Assembly: GCF_000003815.2 (NCBI RefSeq)
Contig: NC_049995.1
Location: forward strand, 8,997,802 to 9,061,801
Origin: Branchiostoma floridae
Lineage: Eukaryota; Chordata; Leptocardii; Amphioxiformes; Branchiostomatidae
Reading direction: 5' to 3'
DNA length: 64,000 nt
Below are positions 56,600 through 64,000 of this stretch, piece after piece. The notes beneath the pieces are model-generated. The model had not been told where the DNA came from. It was given only the letters and a program-made list of their open reading frames with translations, and searched no databases. The translations under genes were made by a program, and so were the position numbers. Position 1 is the stretch's first letter, and each line of letters opens with the position of its first letter.

Positions 56600-56960
56600 C
56601 ATGTGTACGAAAATGGCAGGCGGCCTGCGTGGCAGCGCCGTATTGGATGTGTTTGGCGCTTGACTTTGCTGCGCTCGACAGGACGCTCTCTGAGCCTAGC
56701 AGTGGAGAACATCAGGGGCTGCAGCTACGCTTTTCACCCAACCTTTCGGCAATCACAGGGGGTTGACTCGGGGAGGAGGTAGACTCTCGACCGAGCGCGA
56801 GGCGTCGGGAGAGCCGGTGGAAGAGATGCGGATGTGGCGGAGGCAACACGGAACCAGCCAGATCAGCCGAAACACACTAGGGGGCGATCTATGGACGGGG
56901 TGATGCCAAACCGGAAACAGCAACTACTGTACACATCCGAGAGACGACAGGTGTGTGCGT
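56600..56960. other. GC-rich block of unknown nature
   Basis: Markedly richer in G+C and CpG than its surroundings, and ending near ACGACAG|GTGTGTGCG, which resembles a splice donor on the + strand. It could be a promoter/first non-coding exon of the FABP-like gene, or the 5' part of an unrecognised mobile element. No protein similarity was recognised in the open frame 56512-56766. Confidence 0.3.
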
Positions 56961-57617
56961 AGGTTTTATAGGGCCAATTTTCTGGGCAATCCTTATTTGT
57001 GGTCACACCCCTGGCTATACTTTTCCCTACCATCCATACACTTTAATAAATAGATTTTGTGATCGATACAGCTTATAATGCGAGATATAGCTTTGTATTG
57101 AATTACCCGAAGAAATTGCGCACACACGCGTACTTGTGATTGCGCACACACGCTCACTTGTGAAGTTCGACGTAACTTTCAAAGATTCTCTGCAGGGTTG
57201 AAGAAGGTGCGACGCGCAAAGTGAGCCGGGATTTGTTTTGATCGCCTCGACCACCTCATTGTTCCCTGACATCGCCTACGGCACCCCCTTCTCGCTACAT
57301 GTCACGGTATAACGAAATGTTTGAGGTGCTAAAACTTGCTACGGTGTAGACACATCCCTAAAAGGCACATTCATTCATTTCTCCATACGAACTTCTGAAT
57401 AACATCATGGTAGAAAGTAGCAATGTACTACGTGTATACAGGGTACATTTTGTTAGACCAGTGACAGTTGATCACACCAGCACTACCAGAATCGTGGACT
57501 GTTTTGTCCGTTTGTAGCACCCCTTCCCAGTAACCAGTAAGTGGTTTCCGACTGGAGGCTCGTAGTGCCGCCAGCTTTTCCATTACAGTATGTGACTACA
57601 GTACAGTACAGTACAGT

Positions 57618-57735
57618 ACTGCAGATACTTTTAAGTTCGCGGATGACGCTACCGCGAACTCAAAACCACCGCAAATACTCCATTTTCCTGCTAACGCGAA
57701 AATAAATATCCGCGAACGTAAATGCGTTTATAGTA
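57618..57735. mobile_element. CGCGG palindromic MITE, short copy
   Basis: TACTGCAGATACTTTTAAGTTCGCGG to AATGCGTTTATAGTA, 118 bp. It is an internally shortened member of the 20524-20735 family, preceded by (GTACA)n-like repeats. Confidence 0.75.
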
Positions 57736-58222
57736 ACTGCCAGCTTTGGTTGCAAAATAAAAATGCAAAACGAAAGTACTAGTATCAAACGTATTGGCCT
57801 ACTCCCCCTCTCCTCCTGAATGAGATCGTCCATGATACCAAAGTCAAGGTAAGAACAAGACGTGTTTTTTTCTTTCCGTAGGTAAGAATTTCTTCGTAGA
57901 CATCTTTAACCATCTAGCTGTTATATCCTATGAAGAATACATGTGTATCAGCTAATCGTGAAACAGTCGTATTGCTATATACTAGTATTTGTGCCTAAAA
58001 TGTTTAGACTACAGTGCCATTTTGGTGATTTCTACTTGAACACCTTGAATCGAAACAACGATGCAACCATCAAAATGGCGACCACTGCCAAGAAAAAATA
58101 ATTTCATTAGTCAAACAGAACTTATGTAAGATTCACTGAGTCTCACAGGAATATACATTTATTAGTGTCGATACAAATAGACATATCAGCTGTTATTACT
58201 TTCGTTTTAGTGAAAACCCAAG

Positions 58223-60831
58223 ATGACTGCAAACTTCAGTGGGAACTGGAAGTTCGTAGAGTCAGAGAACTTTGACGCCTTTTTGGAGGCGTTGGGTAAG
58301 GTGGCTATTTCTTCAATCAATTTAGCCCCCCCCCCAGGTGGCCAACGTTCTGGCCGTCACTTTGGCGATTTTTAAGGTCTGAATACCTGTTTACGCGTTA
58401 CCATGCTCAAAACGGCCTTCAACTTCTTTACACTCTTATTTGTGTATCAAGTAAGCTTCTTACAACGTTTCTTCAAGCTCAAAAACTGGTAAACCTTTGT
58501 CCATTATCTACCAGCAAAAGTTTGCGTGGTGTGGTAAACACTCCTAGGCCGGCTTCACTCCTCTACCAGCTTCTGATATTACCTTATGCTACAGTATGAT
58601 CTGCTTGGAGATTAGCAGTAGTATGGTGTATTGTGGTGTGGTATACACCATTATTGAAAGTAAGCAGATATCATAACGTGTGAGTTATTTCACTGACATA
58701 CTAGTTCATGTAAAATTGTGCCAGACAAAAACGCACACAACCCAAATGAAATGGTACAGACCACATGAGGAAATGATCATGAACTTACACTTGTACGTAC
58801 TTATACGTAATCTATTATAGAAAAGGGGAGCCTGAGTAAGCAAACGTCAATCGTTTTTTGAGGTTCGTAGCGTTTATCACTTGTGATTGTGGAAAGCAAT
58901 ACTCACTGGACACTACCTAAACGGATCGGCGGGAGGGAGAAACTGACTGAACTTTGAAATTTGAATAACCAACGTTAACGATAGCAATCAAACCCAACCC
59001 TGACGAACCAAACACTGCTAAACCAATAACAAAAGGGCATACCAGTCAAAATAATGCCATCTGGCATTGTGGCAAATATTTGCCTTCATTTCCGAGGGGC
59101 ACAATTTCGTCTTTTACCTCCGTGAAATTAAACGGGAGGTATTGTTTTTGGTACATCTGATTGTCTGTGCTTCTTCCCACACCTTTGTCCACGTGGTAGG
59201 CACACCGGAGACAGGAAGTTAGGCCTAAGGTCCCAGAATCATGATGTTATCAAAGGTTATCTTATTTCCTGTCTTCAGTTTCCTGCTATATGCATGCATG
59301 TTGCCTTATGGGATCCGGTAGGAAATTTTTAGATAAGAGCATAATTGGAATCATCGAGAGATCCACACCAATGAATGAAACAAAACAATCACAAAAACTT
59401 TAACTTTGAAACAGTGAAATTGGACGCGCTTTTGGATATAATCCATAAAAGCCAGTGTGGCCCATAGAGCGGTGGACTCACTTTACATATCAACGAAGAA
59501 AGCAGGTGTTGACCGCCATATTGTGTTTGAAAACGCTCAAGTGTTTGAAATGTTTTGTTTCATCGGTTATGGCCATCTCTTCCTAGCTTGAGCTATAGAC
59601 ATTTAAGAATGGCTATTCAGGCCTTAAATTTTCCGAAAACGATTTAATCAATGACTGCAAATCGAGACCCCAACATGGCGGATGGCACGGTAATGACGTC
59701 ACGAGAAAACGCTCTATGTTGAAAATACAGGTGTGGACCCCGCTATGCGCGAAATAGTACAATCCACCATCCCGCGAGAAACCATCATGCAAGATGGCGA
59801 CACCTTCAACATCAAGACCATCGCCCAAAAGATTACGGAGGTGAAGTTCAAGGTTGGGGAGGAGTTCGAAGGCGAGATACAACAGGGCAAAGTGAAGGTC
59901 ATTATCATATTTTTCAAATTTCACACCAACAGGAAGTTAGGCCAAAGGTTCCAGAATAGGTTATCAAAGCTTATCTCATTTCTTGTCTTGCATTTCCCAC
60001 TGAAAACATGTCTGTTGACTTTTGAACATGGCATAGTGAAGGTCATTATCAATTTTCTTTATCTTGATATCGTGAGAATAACTCAGCTTCTTTTATTTAA
60101 AACACAACTCTTGAAAGATCACACAAAATGTTGAAATACGTGTCTATAGCTAAAAGACTCTGGCTGACTGTAAGCATATCGTATACTACTAGAGTCATAG
60201 TTCCAAACCGGCACCCGGACGGGCAGTACGGCATATAAAATACAACAAAATACACAAAGCGTAACAAAAATGACATGACTCATGGGCATAATTTGTGCAT
60301 ATTTCTTGGTGTACACATTTATTTTCCGTTTCCGGCAAACCCGATCCCAGCTGTATCAGGCTAACATGCCAAAAATTAATTTTTTGCAAATTGCAAACTT
60401 TTCTGTCAGTTTTTATACCAGTCCTGTATTATGTAATATCCTACCAGATCAGCCCGACCCTGGACGGTGGGAAGCTGCGTTTCGAGTTTGACTCGCCGAA
60501 AGGGAAACAGGTCCAGGAGCGGGAGGTCCGGCCCGACGGACGGCTGTACCTGGTAAGGGCAAGTTACCTGTTGTGAGTAGCTTGAAACATCACTTTTTCT
60601 TTCCTTCTTCTCTTGTCCTTTGAAATGTTGACCAAAAAACAGCGGACTCTACCTGAAACGTCTGACCGTTTCCAAAATCATATCCAGTTGCTTGAGTAAT
60701 TGCTAGTTGGTGCATGATGTGTTTATTAGAATTTTGATCTATCGCGATTGAATAACTTCACGCTTCTTTTCAACAAGGTGCTGACGGCACCGGATGGGAC
60801 CAAGTGTACCAGGATCTTCGCCAGAGAGTAA
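58223..60831 (+). CDS. Intracellular lipid-binding protein (FABP/CRABP/RBP family), four exons
   Basis: The family carries fatty acids or retinoids in the cytosol in a ten-stranded beta-barrel. Exons 58223-58295, 59731-59897, 60448-60552 and 60778-60831 give 132 residues plus TAA, the usual family length. The first exon is exactly 73 nt and the phases (1, 0, 0) match the classic FABP gene structure. The start MTANFSGNWKFVESENFDAF is the family signature (G-x-W, then NFD). FKVGEEFE, LEFD-like FRFEFDSPKGK and the end DGTKCTRIFARE are also typical. The end keeps an Arg equivalent to the carboxylate-binding Arg; the usual Tyr two residues later is Phe. Which ligand subclass it belongs to cannot be decided by eye. 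The start is the first ATG after 'aaaacccaag' and gives the conserved N-terminus. A second family member starts at 63358. Confidence 0.9.
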
Positions 60832-60834
60832 CGT

Positions 60835-60935
60835 TATAACCATGGCAACCTGTCACCGTGGCAACCCGTCACCATGGCAACAGGAGTGACCATGGCAACA
60901 GGAGTGACCATAGCAACAGGCGTGACCATGGCAAC
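60835..60935. repeat. 18-bp minisatellite in the FABP-like 3' UTR
   Basis: Repeats of GACCATGGCAACAGGAGT and variants (TGTCACCGTGGCAACC) begin 4 bp after the stop codon. No open frame follows in phase with the gene. Confidence 0.85.
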
Positions 60936-61505
60936 TGGAAACAGTTGTGTGTTTTGTTGTTCCAATCTGGTGGAGTGCAGCAAATCATCGTAGGTTGAAG
61001 ATGGTGGTAAACATAATAAAATCACGATTTCTTTATTTTCAATGCAAAGTTGTCTATTTTTTTGTTTACTTTTATTACAAAAGTAAACAAATTGTTTCGG
61101 GCCAGTTCTTCTGTTCTAAACTAATAATGTCAATGACGTCGACGTCTGTCATCTGATCTCTCCTAGGACCAACTCCGATCTCGATCGGCGATTCTACTGG
61201 ATCGTGATCTCTACTGTGACATATACGAATGTGATTGAGTAAGAATGAACAGAGCAGTAGTTGCTAGGCCAGAGCAGGTAACATTTTTACTAGCTTGCAA
61301 AAGTTACCTAGGCGATATGAGGCTTGCTTCTCAAGTCCGCCATGGTCAAGCCTTATGCCAAACCTATGAATTTATCCAGGTAAACTAACAAGTATAAAGT
61401 CTCGCGTGGACTTATCCAAAGGTAAAGTCAAAAGTTTAAAGTCTCGCTGGACTTAAAACCATGACATCATCGTCACAGGTTTAATCTGTAGGTCAACATC
61501 CGATA

Positions 61506-62467
61506 CTCATACTCTTCTCTACTTACTGAACTGGGATGGGAAAAACTATCCGACCGCCGACACATTCAGACTCTTATTTTATTCTATAAAATCGTTCATG
61601 GCCATACTCGACAATATTTAAATGATTTGATACCACCCTTAGTATCAGACTCTGCTTCCTATGACCTTCGTAATAAAAACGACTTTCTGTCACTAAAATG
61701 TACCACAACCCGCTATAAGAAATCGTTCATTCCCTATGCAACGTATCATTGGAACAACCTTACCCTAGCAGATCGTTCCTTAAGTCTTCCTCACTTTAAG
61801 AAAAAAATGGTCAAATCCGTGCGCCCTGTCTCTGTTCCATACTTCAGCATAGGTCCTCGTTTCACTTGCGCTATTCTCACTCGTTTCCGCCTAGGTACTT
61901 ACAGTTTAAACTCCAACTTGTACTCTCGCAATCTTGTTACTAGTAGTGCTTGCGCCTGTGGCCATCATTGTGAAAGTATTCATCATTATTTTTTGTACTG
62001 CCCCAACTACACCCAATACCGTATCTCCCTCCTCAGCAACTTGCATAAGCTGGTTGGATTTGCTATTAACATGGACAATCTCTCGGATAATGATTTAGTC
62101 CATTTAATGATTCGAGGGTCCGCATTTCTATCCAACTCAATTAACACAAAACTTCTACAGCATGTACAATTATTCATAAAAGAAACAAAAAGATTTGAAT
62201 AAGTGAATCTCTATCCTACCAGCTTGGCCCGGAGTACCTGTCCGAATATCCACCAATACTCAAATGTAATTTCTTATGTTCTATGATTTTGTTATATGGT
62301 GTTACTTAACATTACTTTTGTTATATGCTTTGCTTGTCTGTATTTGTTTCAATGTTCTTTTGTACTCTCAGTTTGTTCCTGATGACGGCACGAAAATAAG
62401 CATGTTGAGCTTGAGTGTGTCGCCATCATGTTATGTATTTATCTGTTGCAATAAAAAAAATAAAAAA
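61506..62467 (+). mobile_element. 5'-truncated LINE with 10-bp target duplication
   Basis: ACATCCGATA occurs at 61496-61505 and again at 62468-62477, the second after an A-rich AAAAAAAATAAAAAA tail. From the left boundary an open frame runs to 62202: SSLLTELGWEKLSDRR, QTLILFYKIVHGH, LRNKNDFLSLKC, then a C-terminal CACGHHCESIHHYFLYCPNY, a Cys/His knuckle typical of the C-termini of some non-LTR reverse transcriptases. RT catalytic motifs are absent, so it is dead on arrival by 5' truncation. A 265-bp 3' UTR follows the stop. Confidence 0.85.
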
Positions 62468-63252
62468 ACATCCGATAGGTCAACAATCTGTAGTGCATGA
62501 TCAATGTGCGAAATGTACATGAGAAACTGAATTCCACGAAATGTTTACATTACTTTAGACATTTCCATGAAAATGAGACATAGCGGAACAAAACTAAATT
62601 CCACGAAATGTTTGCATTACTTTATACAGTTCCAGGAAAATGTGACATAGTGGAACAAGAGGGCCCTTTCTCTTAGTCTGATTACGTCAGTGATAGCAGA
62701 AAACGTCACTATGGCAACGGGCGCCATGTTAGCCAAGGTGACCTCAAAGGCATTCAACTTTTGGACGTGACCAAGTAAAACTGTGGCTGGAGTGTTATCG
62801 ATATGATGAAGAAATATTTCTACCGTTTCAACAAATTAAACATTACTTGTGATTATGTTCTTCTTAGAAAATGTATATTTTGTATTAGGAGTACCTTAAC
62901 ATCACAGAAACAGTCATGAGAAAAAAATACGCCCCCTTTTTTCACCTTGTTGACATTGAGCCGACATGGCCAATTGCAAGTCAAAGCCGTGTTGACTTTA
63001 GGTGTCTGGTACACCATGCAACAAGTTCTATGATTACCTAAACGAAATCTACTGAATCTACCGTATAATACATTCCGTTGTTTGTTTGTTTTATTTGGAT
63101 CTCCAGAAATATAGTCATTCTGTGATTGTTTACTGATGTTTGTTGCTCTACTTCCGAAACAAAACGGGTGGTTGGGAATTTTTATTTAAAAAACCGAGTA
63201 AAAGTTCCTTTAGAATCAACATCCATTATTTGCAACGACCCCCTTTGGCACT

Positions 63253-63260
63253 TATAAATA
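63253..63260 (+). promoter_or_regulatory. Candidate TATA box of the second FABP-type gene
   Basis: TATAAATA lies 98 bp before the ATG at 63358, compatible with a 5' UTR of about 70 nt. It is the best TATA match just upstream of a start codon in the window. Confidence 0.5.
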
Positions 63261-63357
63261 AGTTCAACTTTTGACCGGGTTCTTTTCCACATCTCGTCCC
63301 ACCGACACACCTTCGCCAGTTCCTCGGTCCACCTGTCGACACCCCCGGAAGAAAACC

Positions 63358-63430
63358 ATGAGTTTTAACGGTACCTGGAAGCCCCTCAAGACCGACAAGG
63401 ATGGGATGAAAAAGTTCTACGAACTACTGG
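63358..63430 (+). CDS. First exon of a second FABP-type gene (3'-partial)
   Basis: ATG opens MSFNGTWKPLKTDKDGMKKF and continues YELL before GGTAAAG. The exon is exactly 73 nt and ends in phase 1, identical in structure to exon 1 of the gene at 58223 and of the family in general; F-x-G-x-W is conserved. The remaining exons lie beyond the window. It differs from the first gene in having K/D-rich residues in place of ESENFD, so it is a diverged paralogue rather than a recent copy. Confidence 0.82.
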
Positions 63431-63880
63431 GTAAAGATTTAAACCTAACAGTTACATCTAGTTGCACGGTGCTTGGTTATATTTCGAGTATTGACAGGTC
63501 TTGACTGTATATTAGAAAGAGGAACAAGGTATTAAGCTTATAAGTGATACTTTTCAAATTGTGCTTTTGCTCATTGTATAATAATGAGAAAGTGGCAAGT
63601 AGAAGAGCTTTCATCCAAATCTTAAAAATACGTCCATCTGTAAATAAGAAGTATTACCTTTGAGCAACCGAATGTGTATATATATCCTTTGTGCACCAAT
63701 GTATTCGACGTTCGTTTCAGCAAGACCTACCAAGTACCTATTGACGTACATGCGTTAGGGCTTTACAAGAAAAAATGGTGATCATGGCCTCCATTGAATA
63801 CATTCAAACATTTCGGCAAGGTATTTCCATATGTTCACAATAACGTTAGCGTTTCCATAATAAACAATAACGATATGCTG
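63431..63880 (+). other. First intron of the second FABP-type gene (start)
   Basis: No exon 2 signature (D-T-F-x-I-K-T-like) was found before the window end. The sequence is AT-rich with no recognised feature until the SINE. Confidence 0.5.
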
Positions 63881-63882
63881 TG

Positions 63883-64000
63883 TTGAATGGCAAAATGGCT
63901 AGGCCAGCCAAAACGATATCTAGAGGTCGCGGGTTTGATTCCTGGTCTTCTGACCAGAAGTTGTGTCCTTAGAAAAGACACTTAAGACGACATTCCTTGC
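63883..64000 (+). mobile_element. tRNA-derived SINE, cut by the window end
   Basis: 'aatggcaaaatggctaggcc' (A-box-like) and GCGGGTTTGATTCCTGG (B-box-like) are followed by GTGTCCTTAGAAAAGACAC. The architecture is the same as the other SINEs here. Confidence 0.6.

Larger units (their letters stand above)
53524..58222. other. Divergent intergenic region between ABCC4 (-) and FABP-like gene (+)
   Basis: It holds the presumed promoters of both genes. Contents seen: a 100-N gap (54896-54995), a foldback element (54996-55127), a 200-bp tandem duplication (55359-55755), a GC-rich unassigned block (about 56600-56960) and a short CGCGG MITE (57618-57735). No exon is convincingly supported. A TATAAAAG occurs at 53678-53685 on the + strand, which is the wrong orientation for ABCC4. 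Confidence 0.5.
60936..63357. other. Region between the two FABP-type genes
   Basis: Apart from the LINE fragment at 61506-62467, no exon was recognised. The related 'ttccacgaaatgtttacattacttta...catttcca...gaaaatg' segments at about 62528 and 62592 are a short tandem duplication. The promoter of the second FABP gene lies at the right end. Confidence 0.5.

Noticed and set aside
56512-56766. 84-codon + strand frame in the GC-rich block
   Set aside because: No recognisable domain or splice connection; composition alone explains the absence of stops.
57027-57272. 81-codon minus-strand frame considered as an alternative ABCC4 first exon
   Set aside because: Lacks the conserved junction before WLNPLF; the exon at 53450-53523 provides it exactly.

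Overview
The window looks like nuclear DNA of a lancelet (Branchiostoma, a cephalochordate). This is inferred from intron-rich chordate gene models, single-copy ancestors of vertebrate gene families and a very dense load of short inverted-repeat transposons, SINEs and LINE fragments. A run of 100 N at 54896-54995 marks an assembly gap. No CRISPR array, operon or canonical tRNA/rRNA gene was recognised.

Four protein-coding genes are supported. (1) A PHF20/PHF20L1-type chromatin reader on the + strand, 789-23492. It enters the window already inside its first Tudor domain. Twenty-two exons keep one continuous frame (about 1348 codons) to a stop at 23490-23492, and encode tandem Tudor domains, a C2H2 finger, an AT-hook, a PHD finger and the conserved C-terminus. 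(2) A complete ABCC4/MRP4 transporter on the - strand, 53523 down to 27275. It has 25 coding exons and 1358 residues, and includes a 74-nt first exon that a simple ORF scan misses. (3) A complete four-exon intracellular lipid-binding protein (FABP/CRABP/RBP family, 132 residues) on the + strand, 58223-60831. (4) The first exon of a second FABP-type gene at 63358-63430, which runs out of the window. PHF20 and ABCC4 are tail to tail (3.8 kb apart). ABCC4 and the first FABP gene are head to head (4.7 kb apart). The FABP genes form a tandem pair. The genes are unrelated in function, and nothing suggests a functional cluster beyond the FABP pair.

Introns and intergenic DNA are filled with mobile elements. 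There is an apparently intact AP-endonuclease/reverse-transcriptase retrotransposon in an ABCC4 intron (ORF 42047-45163, -) and two 5'-truncated LINEs with clear target-site duplications (37443-38172 and 61506-62467). There is an internally deleted mariner (11286-11863), a pair of 269-bp MITEs with a Mutator-like 9-bp duplication, hAT-like MITEs nested in each other and in a SINE, at least six copies of a palindromic CGCGG-rich element, and several tRNA-derived SINEs.

The most unusual signal is a recurring architecture in which the edge of a real exon, with its splice site or stop codon, is the repeat unit of a local tandem array. It occurs at the PHF20 PHD exon donor (four copies), the ABCC4 exon-19 acceptor (about five copies, one with 17 codons differing only at synonymous positions), the exon-21 donor (two copies), the exon-25 acceptor (five copies) and the ABCC4 stop codon/3' UTR (three copies). 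This places decoy splice sites beside genuine ones and is the observation most worth following up.
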